The notes below the pieces were generated by a model. It made no database searches, was not told the DNA's origin, and saw only the letters and a list, made by a program, of their open reading frames with translations. A stretch of 64,000 nt of DNA from JAHDDW01 sp964648795 (lineage in GTDB: Bacteria > Actinomycetota > Acidimicrobiia > Acidimicrobiales > SZUA-35). The number at the start of each line of letters is the position of its first letter. The stretch's first letter is position 1. The stretch spans positions 1 through 64,000 of the forward strand of contig CAZYMB010000008.1 in NCBI GenBank assembly GCA_964648795.1, read 5' to 3'. The position numbers and the translations under genes were made by a program. Positions 25,446 to 33,743 of this stretch are shown here, one piece after another.

Positions 25446-25486
25446 TGGGTTTCTCCAGCGTCCCAACCTGATGCCGGAGAAACCCA
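25446..25486. terminator. Bidirectional hairpin terminator
   Basis: TGGGTTTCTCC at 25446-25456 and GGAGAAACCCA at 25476-25486 form a perfect 11-base-pair stem with a 19-base loop. It sits between convergent genes (DUF457-like copy 2 and the AhpD-like gene), where a shared terminator is expected. There is no long T-run on either side, so efficiency is uncertain. Confidence 0.7.
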
Positions 25487-25497
25487 AACCTTTAGCA

Positions 25498-26058
25498 TTA
25501 GACGGTGGTTGGTTTCTCCCAAGCCTGCGGTGTGAACGCTTCGTCTACTGGCGTGTGTGCGATGTGGTTTGCATAGTTAGAAATTGTTTTCTGCGCTATG
25601 CCGAGCACAACATCTAGGACAGCTTCTCTACTGTAACCTGCGGCAATGAAATCGTTAACTGCTGCATCCACAACAAGCCCGCGATCTCTTACTACCGAGC
25701 GTGTGAAGCTGGCAAGCGCATTCAACTTAGCATCAGCGATTTGAGTCCCTTGTCGTAGAGCTACGACAACATCTTCTGGAACTCCGCTCATGTTTGAAAT
25801 AGTTGAATGCGCTGCCATGCAATATGTGCACCCGTTCTCAAAGCTTGCTGTCATCAGAACTATCTGCTGTTCGGTTTCGTTAAGACTTGACGTCCCAACA
25901 GCTCCGGCAAGGTCCATATAACCCTTTAGTGCTGCAGGGCTTTCAGCGAGCATGCCGACAAGATTTGGGACAAAGCCAAACTTCTCATTCACGCCCTTAA
26001 GAATTGGCTTTGAATCTTCTGGAGCGTCTTCTAATGAATAGACTTTGAATTCGGTCAT
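25498..26058 (-). CDS. AhpD-like/carboxymuconolactone-decarboxylase-family protein
   Basis: A 186-residue alpha-helical protein. The redox motif CTYCMAAHS (CxxC followed by His) is the AhpD-type peroxidase-reductase signature. The surrounding KFGFVPNLVGMLAESPAALKGYMDL and LNETEQQIVLMTAS are typical of the uncharacterised peroxidase-related branch. It may act in peroxide or thiol metabolism, plausible next to mycothiol use, but substrates are unknown. The start is ATG 26058, preceded by AGGGA; the in-frame extension to 26124 has no such site. Confidence 0.85.
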   Translation of the reverse strand: MTEFKVYSLEDAPEDSKPILKGVNEKFGFVPNLVGMLAESPAALKGYMDLAGAVGTSSLNETEQQIVLMTASFENGCTYCMAAHSTISNMSGVPEDVVVALRQGTQIADAKLNALASFTRSVVRDRGLVVDAAVNDFIAAGYSREAVLDVVLGIAQKTISNYANHIAHTPVDEAFTPQAWEKPTTV

Positions 26059-26325
26059 TGGATCCCTTTCGTGGATTTGATACCACAAGTAACCAACTAT
26101 GACTGACCCTTTATTCCCTCGCAATTTGTTTTCGAACTGCTATGGCGGTGGTTGACACTCCTAGACCGGCTGTAGGTCGAGTCTGGGTCGTAAGGCCTAT
26201 ATGGTTAGGAGATTTACACAGATTCGTCCTAAAAACTGGGGCTCATGGACCGATGTTTCTATAGGTGATCTTTCCTTGGGAAGGTGACTAGAATACAGTT
26301 TCGAGCGAACCAGGATTTGGCGGGC
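26059..26325. other. Divergent intergenic region
   Basis: About 270 bases between the divergent AhpD-like and RND genes. It holds the ribosome-binding site of the AhpD-like gene and presumably both promoters. A TTGACA lies near 26150 without a convincing -10 partner. No RNA gene or riboswitch was recognised. GTG at 26284 is an alternative RND start. Confidence 0.4.
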
Positions 26326-28971
26326 ATGCTAAGCAGAATTTCACAATTTTTTGCAAAGACAACACCATTGACTTTGTCTCTTTGGTTCTTTGCTCTGGTA
26401 TTCGGCATCTTGGCATACACGACCTGGCTGCCTCGAGAGAGCTTCCCGGCAATCGAAGTTCCAACTGCAGTTGCTGGCGGACAGTTCTTTGCTCCCGATG
26501 GTTCAATACTTTCACCGGATGAAATAGATGAACTAATACTCCCACTAATCACCGAAATTCAAAACAACCCCGATGTCGAAAGCTTGACATCCATCAGCCG
26601 ACCAAACTCATTCCAAATGGTCTTGCAGGCAAGAGATGGGCTTACAGCCGAAGACGCTAGCAATTTCCTGAGCGAAGGATACGATGCAGCTGGGCTAGAA
26701 AACTTTGAGTTTCGTTCTAACCCTTTTAACATTGCCCTCCTCCTTGGCGAGTTCAACTCTCTAGTCGGCGTACGAGGTACAGCTGACAGTACCCCAATTG
26801 AGATTGAAGCAGAGGCGCAGGTTCTTGTAGATGCAATCTCAGCTAGGCCTGGCGTCCAAAGCGCTGCTGTCGTGCCACTGACAGCAACGGGCCCAGATGA
26901 ATCTGGAGAACTGGCCACACGCCAGGTTGCTTTCAACCTGCTAACTGGCCAAGATGGTGCCGATAATAGCTTCAATCAGGCAGGGACTGTTGGCGTTGTT
27001 GGTGAAGATGGGGTAGATGCCATCGAACTTAGAGACACCGTCCAAATAGCAATAGATGAGGTCAATACTTCTGGGGCCCTCGCAGATGGTTTTGAGACCT
27101 TTGTTGCGTTTGACTCAGCTTCTCAAATCGAAACCGAGATTGGCTCGCTGCAAAGCAACGTAATTTCTGGAATCATCGTCGTCGCAATTGTTGCTCTAAT
27201 CCTTATAACATGGCGCGCCTCAATCATCGCAGCTGCCTTTGTCTTTACTGTGATCGCCACTTCGGTTGGTGTTCTGTTTGTCGTTGGAATCACACTCAAT
27301 ACAATCTCACTATTCGGTATTGTTCTTGCGCTCGGTTTATTCGTCGACGACGCCATAGTTATCTCCGAAGCAATATATAATTTCCGCCTAGCTGATGAGG
27401 GCTACCTAAGATCCATTGGCCGAGCGATCCGCAAGGTTGGGGCTGCAAGTGTTTCCGGAACTTTAACCACAATTCTTGTATTTGTTCCGATGCTGTTCAT
27501 TTCTGGGACACTCGGTGCCTTCATTTTCATACTCCCGATTTCGGTGATGATTGCCCTTGGCGTTTCTTTAGTTCTTTCACTCATTTTGATTCCGTTTGCA
27601 GGCCGTTTCCTAATCATCCCTGCCGACACCAAACCAAGTATCAGCGGTCGAATCCAAGAGAAACTAGCTGGTGGCCTTGCATCCCTAATAGGTGGAGGCA
27701 AGTTGGGTTTCGTCGGAGCCATTGGCGGAATAGCTCTAAGCCTGGGCCTCACGGCCGTTGGCATCGGGGTACTCGCACCACAACTAGCCTTCGATATCTT
27801 CCCAGCAGCTAGTGATTCAATTGACATCACAGTTGGAATCAGCGACTTTGAAGAAGGCACCACTATTGAAGAAGCAAACGAATTAGTGCTAGAAATCAAT
27901 CAACGGGCATCCGCTGCACTCGGCGAAGAACTTCTTAGCGGCTACATTTCTCAAGGAAACACTCGATTGGTTGAGGGTTTCTTTAGAGTCACAGAAATTG
28001 GCAGCCGCCCACCGGTCCCAGAACTAGTTGAAACACTACTAGATCCACTCGAAGAAGAATATGCAGACAGGGCCCGTGTTAATTTCGACAGTCTGTCGGT
28101 TGGCCCACCAGCAGATCCATTCCCATTCAAATTGCAGATATTCGGAGACGATCTTGAAACTCTGCAAACCGCTGCAACAGAAATCGAAGCAGAACTTACT
28201 AACCTGACGATCGGCGAAGACGACAATGCTTTCATGGTTCTAGAGACTCGTACATCAGGCATCGATACGGTAGCTAGATCCGGTAATGATCGATTCCTTG
28301 AAGTCGAGGCACGATTCGACTTGGCTGTTGCCACCACTACAACTTCTGAAACACGAGATCACCTGCAGGAAATCTTTGACGAAGACGCTCTTGTTGCGTT
28401 GGGTCTCGACGAAGACGCTCTTCAATTTGACTTTGGCCTCGAGTCTGAAAATCAAGAGTCATTCAATTCACTTCCAATAGCATTCGGTGCAGCACTAATC
28501 GCAATGGTCTTACTCTTAGCGGTCCAGTTCAGATCATTCACTCAGTGGGTGCTAGTAATTCTGGCTATTCCATTCTCTTTCTTCGGAGTGTTCGGTGGAC
28601 TGCTACTAACTGGCCATCCAATAAGTTTCTTCGTCATGATCGGCTTCCTCAGCCTTATGGGAATCGCAGTAAACAACACAATCTTATTGGTCGACTTTGC
28701 TAACCAAGAGCGTAGCGAAGGTGCAACTGCTGTTGAAGCTATCCAAGTGGCGGTACGCAGACGTTTCCGTCCACTTGTGGCCACAACGTTTACAACTATT
28801 GGTGGACTACTGCCACTTGCACTATCAGACCCATTCTGGGAGCCATTGGGCTACACCGTTATCTTCGGTCTAATCTCAAGTACTTTCCTAGTACTTGTGG
28901 CCTTCCCTTACTACTACTTAGGCTTGGAGTGGACAAGAAGCAAGGTGCAAACCCCTTGGCGACGCTACTAG
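26326..28971 (+). CDS. RND-superfamily efflux permease
   Basis: An 881-residue proton-driven exporter of the AcrB-like branch. It has TM1 at the N-terminus (LSLWFFALVFGILAYTTW), a first large external loop, TM2-6 containing LFGIVLALGLFVDDAIVISEAI with the two adjacent aspartates of the proton relay, a second external loop, and TM8-12. The TM10 motif reads MGIAVNNTILLVDFAN, with Asn where AcrB has a functionally important Lys. It is shorter than AcrB (about 1040) because both loops are reduced. No periplasmic adaptor or outer-membrane gene is adjacent, as expected for an actinobacterium. I chose ATG 26326 (AGGA ten bases upstream); GTG 26284 would add 14 residues. Substrate unknown. Confidence 0.9.
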   Translation: MLSRISQFFAKTTPLTLSLWFFALVFGILAYTTWLPRESFPAIEVPTAVAGGQFFAPDGSILSPDEIDELILPLITEIQNNPDVESLTSISRPNSFQMVLQARDGLTAEDASNFLSEGYDAAGLENFEFRSNPFNIALLLGEFNSLVGVRGTADSTPIEIEAEAQVLVDAISARPGVQSAAVVPLTATGPDESGELATRQVAFNLLTGQDGADNSFNQAGTVGVVGEDGVDAIELRDTVQIAIDEVNTSGALADGFETFVAFDSASQIETEIGSLQSNVISGIIVVAIVALILITWRASIIAAAFVFTVIATSVGVLFVVGITLNTISLFGIVLALGLFVDDAIVISEAIYNFRLADEGYLRSIGRAIRKVGAASVSGTLTTILVFVPMLFISGTLGAFIFILPISVMIALGVSLVLSLILIPFAGRFLIIPADTKPSISGRIQEKLAGGLASLIGGGKLGFVGAIGGIALSLGLTAVGIGVLAPQLAFDIFPAASDSIDITVGISDFEEGTTIEEANELVLEINQRASAALGEELLSGYISQGNTRLVEGFFRVTEIGSRPPVPELVETLLDPLEEEYADRARVNFDSLSVGPPADPFPFKLQIFGDDLETLQTAATEIEAELTNLTIGEDDNAFMVLETRTSGIDTVARSGNDRFLEVEARFDLAVATTTTSETRDHLQEIFDEDALVALGLDEDALQFDFGLESENQESFNSLPIAFGAALIAMVLLLAVQFRSFTQWVLVILAIPFSFFGVFGGLLLTGHPISFFVMIGFLSLMGIAVNNTILLVDFANQERSEGATAVEAIQVAVRRRFRPLVATTFTTIGGLLPLALSDPFWEPLGYTVIFGLISSTFLVLVAFPYYYLGLEWTRSKVQTPWRRY

Positions 28972-29001
28972 CAGATGGCTGTGTCCTATAGTTGAGGCAC
29001 T

Positions 29002-29403
29002 GTGATAAGCGTTACAAAAGCACTGAGCATTGATGAAGAAGAGCTTTCATGGCGTTATAGCACTTCCGGTGGACCTGGTGGCCAGCACGCCAATAGAGCC
29101 AAAACCAGAGTTGAATTGACGTTTTCAATTGTGGATTCAGACTCATTAACAGAACAACAACGCCAACAGCTATCCAAGCGGCTAGGGGCGACAGTCATAC
29201 TGACAGTAGATGAATCTCGGTCCCAACATCGCAACAAGCAAATAGCCATGGACAGGTTGGCAGACAAGCTGCGCATAGCTTTACGGCCAGTCAAAAAACG
29301 AAAGCCGACAAAGCCTACCAAAGGCTCTAGAAAGCGAAACCAGAAGGCTAAGCAGCACAGAAGCGAAACAAAGTCCAATCGTAAACCAATCAAAGACTTC
29401 TAG
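29002..29403 (+). CDS. arfB: Alternative ribosome-rescue factor ArfB (peptidyl-tRNA hydrolase)
   Basis: Rescues ribosomes stalled on messages without a stop codon by hydrolysing peptidyl-tRNA. The 133-residue length fits. The catalytic GGQ loop is seen in STSGGPGGQHANRAKTRVEL, followed by LTVDESRSQHRNKQIAMDRLADKL. The C-terminus is a long, strongly basic tail (about residues 96-133), which in ArfB inserts into the mRNA entry channel. The start is GTG. It lies 30 bases after the RND gene and 75 before the oxidoreductase. Confidence 0.92.
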   Translation: MISVTKALSIDEEELSWRYSTSGGPGGQHANRAKTRVELTFSIVDSDSLTEQQRQQLSKRLGATVILTVDESRSQHRNKQIAMDRLADKLRIALRPVKKRKPTKPTKGSRKRNQKAKQHRSETKSNRKPIKDF

Positions 29404-29478
29404 GTCTAGAGCCGTCATATGCGATAGATTGTCAATACCGTCTGGGGCTAACCAGTTGAACACTTTCTAGGAGAACAA

Positions 29479-30834
29479 ATGAGAGAAGCAGAATTCGTAG
29501 TTATTGGTTTAGGCCCAGCAGGCGAAAACGTTGGCGGCCAGCTCGGCAAAGCTGGCAAAAAAGTCATCGGTATAGAGGCCTCTCTAGTAGGCGGCGAATG
29601 TCCTTACTGGGGTTGTGTCCCATCGAAGATGGCCATTAGAGCAGCTAACTCTCTAGCAGAGGCGAGTCGGGTTAATGAACTCGCAGGATCTGCAACACCC
29701 ACTCCAGATTGGGCGCCCGTAGCAAAACGAATTCGTGAACAAGCTACAGATAACTGGAACGACCAAGTAGCCGTCGACCGCTTCACTGATGCTGGTGGAG
29801 AATTTATTCGTGGCCGAGCAAAGCTAATCGGGCCAGGATTAGTCGAAGTTAACGGAGAAGAAATCACTGCCACTGAGGGCATAATTTTAGCCACAGGTAC
29901 CATGGCAGCAGTTCCTCCAATCGAAGGCCTAGCCGACACACCGTACTGGACCAACCATCACATCATCGAAACAGAAGTTGTCCCATCTAGCTTGGTTGTG
30001 CTCGGTGGCGGACCAATCGGTTTAGAAATGGCACAAGTCATGAGCCGTTTCGGTGCAGATGTTACAGTCATAGAAGGCGCAGACCGTATCCTCACACGTA
30101 ATGAACCTGAGGCGTCTGAAGCGCTAACTACTGCATTCGAAGCCGAGAATATCAAAGTGCTCACTGGCCAATTCGCTTCAAGTGTCAGCCACGCAGACAA
30201 CAGTTTCACAGTTACTTTGGCCGATGGCACAACTGTTACTGGCGAGAAACTCTTGGTAGCGACAGGTCGAGATCGTCTTCTAAAAGAACTCGGAGTCGAT
30301 GCTCTCGGTATAGATTCTTCAACTACAAGAGCACTAAAGGTAGGGCCAGATCAGAAAGTGCAAGATGGGCTTTGGGCTGTTGGCGATGTTACTGAGACTG
30401 GCCTCTTTACCCACATCGCTGTTCGTCAAGCTTCGATCGCTGCAAACTCAATACTCGGCCAGCCATTTGAACCGATCAAGACCAGTGCAATTTCTGCTGT
30501 CACCTTCACCGACCCGGAGGTAGGTTCTGTAGGACTAACCGAAGCCGAGGCGAAAGAACAAGGTCTCAATGTCAATACAGCAGTTAAGCTAGTGGGCCAC
30601 ACTGCACGTGGCTGGCTACATTCTGCTGGAAACGAAGGCGTCATTAAGTTAGTAGTTGACACTGACCGCAATGTACTAGTTGGCGCAACGTCGGCCGGTC
30701 CACACGGAGGAGAAGTCTTGGGTCTTCTCTCACTAGCTGTTCACGCCGAAGTCACAATTGATCAGCTAATGACAATGATTTATGCCTACCCGACGTTCCA
30801 TAGAGGTATTGAAGACACACTCGGTGATTTGTAG
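29479..30834 (+). CDS. FAD-dependent pyridine-nucleotide disulfide oxidoreductase with altered catalytic dyad
   Basis: A 451-residue flavoprotein of the class I disulfide reductase fold (lipoamide dehydrogenase/mercuric reductase type). The FAD motif is VVIGLGPAGENVG; the redox disulfide C41/C46 is in GGECPYWGCVPSK; the NAD(P) motif is VVLGGGPIGLEMA; the second FAD motif is LWAVGDVT. The interface motif normally HPTxxE reads YAYPTFHRGIE, so the usual catalytic His is Tyr437 and the paired Glu is Arg442. It is therefore neither lipoamide dehydrogenase nor the Mtr encoded at 5954. The substrate is unknown. AGGAG precedes the ATG. Confidence 0.87.
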   Translation: MREAEFVVIGLGPAGENVGGQLGKAGKKVIGIEASLVGGECPYWGCVPSKMAIRAANSLAEASRVNELAGSATPTPDWAPVAKRIREQATDNWNDQVAVDRFTDAGGEFIRGRAKLIGPGLVEVNGEEITATEGIILATGTMAAVPPIEGLADTPYWTNHHIIETEVVPSSLVVLGGGPIGLEMAQVMSRFGADVTVIEGADRILTRNEPEASEALTTAFEAENIKVLTGQFASSVSHADNSFTVTLADGTTVTGEKLLVATGRDRLLKELGVDALGIDSSTTRALKVGPDQKVQDGLWAVGDVTETGLFTHIAVRQASIAANSILGQPFEPIKTSAISAVTFTDPEVGSVGLTEAEAKEQGLNVNTAVKLVGHTARGWLHSAGNEGVIKLVVDTDRNVLVGATSAGPHGGEVLGLLSLAVHAEVTIDQLMTMIYAYPTFHRGIEDTLGDL

Positions 30835-30837
30835 CGA

Positions 30838-32283
30838 CTAACTTTGGGAGAGGCTGAAGCCACCAACTCCAGTTTGTAACTCAAAGCCACTTCCTGGACC
30901 AGCACCTGTATCTGCTGAACCATCAATGGGTCCAACAAATGCACTAGCTGCTACCCGTTTTCCGTTACTGCCATCTGAGGTGAGATTATTGGACGCTTGC
31001 GCTGAACCTTGGTTAGCGAAGTCCGTTCCATTTGAGAAGAGGGTGTTATTGCGGATGACTCCGCCGGAGCCTTCCTCTGCCAGAATCCCTGTGTTCCCAG
31101 CACGAAATACAACATTGTTTTCGACCACCGCATTATTTGAATCAAACCTAATGCCAATAGCGCTGTTGCATCTATTTCCATCTCCACCAGTGCCACTCGC
31201 CGATATATCGTGGATAACGTTGCCGATTATCGTTAGGTTTTTGGAAGAATTAACTCTGACCGCAGCCTCGCACCAGGAGTCAATGTTGAAGATGTGGTTA
31301 TTGCGAACAGTTACGTCAAAGGTTGAACTCTTAACGTTAACTGCTTCAGAAGTAGCGTTCCCGTTGTCGTGAAGAACATTATTTTCGACAGTTATATTAT
31401 TAGTAATGTCTCCAGCTTTAGCTCCATTACCTACGTATACGAGTTCACCGAACACAGAGTACCTCAAGGATTGACTGGTGTCAGTACCTGGCCGGTTTCC
31501 TGTATTTGAGATATCGCAGCCAGCGACCCTCACTTGAGAAGAACCATCACGCACATGGAAACCTTCTTGTCCTGTACCTGAAATAACACAATTGAGTACC
31601 TCAACCTGTTGAGAAGCATTTACTCCGATTCCTCTCATCGAGTTTGTAGCCTCAAGACCGTTAACAACGATATGGCTAGAGTTGTCGACAGATACCGCTG
31701 ATGTACTTGGGCCCGCTTCGACACCCCCGAGAGAAAAAACTGCTCCTCCATCTGGCGCGGTGAACTCAATTGGGTTATCCGGCTGTCCATTTTTACCGTT
31801 TATAAGAAGGTGCCCATAATTACCTGGCGCAAAGCAGACAACATCACCCGGGCCAGCCTGTCCAACAGCACCTGCAACGTTGCCACCAGAGCTAACCTGA
31901 ATTGTACAAGATCCGCCGCCGCCAATCTGGCTCTGTTGTGAGCCAGCTGTAATCTGTCGTTGGGACTGGTTGCCTGTGTTTGGCAGCTGATCTTGTCCTT
32001 GAACTCTAAGATTGCTATCGCTAAGATCTTGTCCTTGAACTCTAAGATTGCTATCGCTAAGAGTTGTTGGAGTATTTGTTGCTGCACTAGATCTTGAGAC
32101 ATCCAACTCTAGATTGTCTGCTACGTCTTGTGTACTAGGCGCTGACTGTGCGACCTGAATTGCATCAGAGTCTCCACCAAAACTGAAAACTACAACCAAC
32201 AAAAGCATCACCAAAAGTACACTGCCTGTTATGAGATTCTTCTTTGACATGTTTGCCGTCAAACTCGCCCACAGTTTCGCCAT
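30838..32283 (-). CDS. Membrane-anchored right-handed beta-helix protein
   Basis: A 481-residue protein. Residues about 17-36 are a transmembrane anchor (LITGSVLLVMLLLVVVFSFG), followed by a Ser/Thr/Gln-rich linker that contains an exact duplication of LSDSNLRVQGQD (75-86 and 87-98). The rest is a parallel beta-helix of the pectate-lyase-like/NosD type, with rungs such as ENNVLHDNGN, VRNNHIFNID, IGNVIHDISA, ENNVVFRAGNTGI and IRNNTLFSNG. This fold often binds or cleaves polysaccharide; no lyase catalytic residues are assignable. It converges on the oxidoreductase gene, with three bases between stops. Confidence 0.82.
   Translation of the reverse strand: MAKLWASLTANMSKKNLITGSVLLVMLLLVVVFSFGGDSDAIQVAQSAPSTQDVADNLELDVSRSSAATNTPTTLSDSNLRVQGQDLSDSNLRVQGQDQLPNTGNQSQRQITAGSQQSQIGGGGSCTIQVSSGGNVAGAVGQAGPGDVVCFAPGNYGHLLINGKNGQPDNPIEFTAPDGGAVFSLGGVEAGPSTSAVSVDNSSHIVVNGLEATNSMRGIGVNASQQVEVLNCVISGTGQEGFHVRDGSSQVRVAGCDISNTGNRPGTDTSQSLRYSVFGELVYVGNGAKAGDITNNITVENNVLHDNGNATSEAVNVKSSTFDVTVRNNHIFNIDSWCEAAVRVNSSKNLTIIGNVIHDISASGTGGDGNRCNSAIGIRFDSNNAVVENNVVFRAGNTGILAEEGSGGVIRNNTLFSNGTDFANQGSAQASNNLTSDGSNGKRVAASAFVGPIDGSADTGAGPGSGFELQTGVGGFSLSQS
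31989..32060. repeat. Perfect 36-bp tandem duplication inside the beta-helix gene
   Basis: Positions 31989-32024 and 32025-32060 are identical 36-base units, head to tail. They encode 12 residues each (LSDSNLRVQGQD) in the linker between membrane anchor and beta-helix. In-frame and perfect, so the duplication is probably recent or length-variable. Confidence 0.93.
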
Positions 32284-32376
32284 AAGACCCAGGGTACCAT
32301 AGGCAGAACTGCTTAGCTAGCCGGTCTTAAAGTCATCAATAACTCAAGCAAGCTAAGCAACTAAACTTGCTACTAA

Positions 32377-33057
32377 ATGACTAGTATCGGCACCCTAAAT
32401 GAAAGCCCGCTTCACGCTGCGCTTAAAGAGTCATACAGACGCCCCGGCGACGAGGTAGAGGTCCCAACCGAAGGCTTCGTGGCTGATCTACGCAATGGAG
32501 ATTCAATTATCGAGATTCAAACTGGCAGCTTTTCGGCCATGCGTAACAAGTTCGATACATTATTAGACCGCTATCAGATTTTGCTAGTTCATCCAATCGC
32601 TCAAACCAAGTATGTACTCAAACATGATAAAGATGGGAACCAGCTGTCTCGTAGAAAGTCCCCAAAGAGGGGAGTACTTAGCGACATCTGCCGTGAGCTT
32701 TCTTCTTTCCCAATGCTGCTTAGCCACCCGCATTTTACACTCGATGTCGTAATGGCCGATATCGAAGAAGTTCGCAGCCCTAACGCTACGGCCAAAAGAC
32801 GCAGAGGAGACTTAGCTGTCGAGTATCGCCAACTCATCGAGACTAAAGAGGTGTATCACTTCACCGAACCAGACGATCTACTACAGATACTGCCGCCCCA
32901 ACTGCCAGATACGTTCACAACTAAAGACATTGCTACCGGACTTGATGTGAGTAGGAACAAGGCACAAAACGTCGCTTATTGCCTTAGGACCGCTGAAGCA
33001 ATATACGAAGTCGACCGAAGCAAGGCCGGTATCCGTTATCGAAGGTTCGATACATGA
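32377..33057 (+). CDS. Nuclease-like protein with C-terminal winged-helix-like domain
   Basis: A 226-residue protein I cannot name with certainty. The N-terminal half has SPLHAALKESY, an acidic strand FVADLRNGDSIIEIQTGSF (D37, E46-x-Q48) and LLVHPIAQTKYV, the spacing of a PD-(D/E)XK-type nuclease core. The C-terminal part (about 175-226), TFTTKDIATGLDVSRNKAQNVAYCLR, reads as a winged-helix DNA-binding domain. The nuclease call is inference. The stop overlaps the start of the metallopeptidase gene in ATGA, so the two proteins are made together. Confidence 0.6.
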   Translation: MTSIGTLNESPLHAALKESYRRPGDEVEVPTEGFVADLRNGDSIIEIQTGSFSAMRNKFDTLLDRYQILLVHPIAQTKYVLKHDKDGNQLSRRKSPKRGVLSDICRELSSFPMLLSHPHFTLDVVMADIEEVRSPNATAKRRRGDLAVEYRQLIETKEVYHFTEPDDLLQILPPQLPDTFTTKDIATGLDVSRNKAQNVAYCLRTAEAIYEVDRSKAGIRYRRFDT

Positions 33058-33731
33058 CAGCTTTAGCTTTTGACTACTCCGTCAAGCGATCTCGCCGCAA
33101 ATCAATTGGTATCTATGTTCAAGATGGATCTGTAGAAGTGCGAGCTCCAAGGTATGTCAACTTGGGTGAGATCAACTCTTTTGTTACCGCCGAAGCCGAT
33201 TGGGTTGAGAAAAAACTATTAGAAGCGCATCGGAAGAGCTCAGAGAAGCCCAAGCTGGCACATGGCCAGGAGTTTCTGTTCTATGGACAAGTACGTATCC
33301 TGGACTTCCAGCCCGGGGAGTCAGAGGTCTATGAAGACGGCAACCACATTGTCATCTCACATAACCTTTTTACTGACATCGAAGAACTGTTCACTGACTG
33401 GGTAAAGACACAGGCCCAACAATATTTGGATGAACGCATCCCCGAGTTGGCAGAATACATGGATGTTGCCGACGTAGTCTCAGAAATTAAATACAAGAGG
33501 ACCAAAAGTAAGTGGGGCCACTGCACTAGCGAGGGGAAGCTTCAGTTCAACTGGTTGATTATGTTGGCTCCACCAGATGTGATCGATTATGTTGTCATAC
33601 ACGAACTAGCCCACATGTACTATTTGGATCATTCGAAACAGTTTTGGTCTTTGGTAGGGGAGTACTGCCCCAACTATGAGACACATCGGAAATGGCTAAA
33701 CACAAACCAGCATCGGCTTTGGTTTGACTAG
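33054..33731 (+). CDS. YgjP/SprT-like metallopeptidase
   Basis: A 225-residue protein of the YgjP-like (DUF45) zinc metallopeptidase family. The zinc motif is HELAHMYYLDHSKQFW: HELAH at 183-187 with a third His at 193. Upstream is KSKWGHCTSEGKLQFNWLIMLAPP, typical of the family (the KxxWGSC region, here WGHC). Substrates are not known; members often sit with restriction-modification or repair genes. It is coupled to the nuclease-like gene just upstream, and it converges on the pirin gene. Confidence 0.87.
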   Translation: MTALAFDYSVKRSRRKSIGIYVQDGSVEVRAPRYVNLGEINSFVTAEADWVEKKLLEAHRKSSEKPKLAHGQEFLFYGQVRILDFQPGESEVYEDGNHIVISHNLFTDIEELFTDWVKTQAQQYLDERIPELAEYMDVADVVSEIKYKRTKSKWGHCTSEGKLQFNWLIMLAPPDVIDYVVIHELAHMYYLDHSKQFWSLVGEYCPNYETHRKWLNTNQHRLWFD

Positions 33732-33743
33732 CGCCTCATCTGC

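Noticed and set aside
26284..26325. GTG at 26284 as the RND permease start
   Set aside because: The GGAAG before it abuts the codon with no spacing; ATG 26326 has an AGGA and leaves a normal N-terminus before the first membrane helix.
31989..32060. CRISPR-like repeat array
   Set aside because: Only two units, no spacers, and the repeat is in frame inside a coding region.
32377..33731. A defence (restriction-type) system
   Set aside because: No methylase, helicase or specificity subunit is nearby; kept only as an inferred nuclease-like/peptidase pair.
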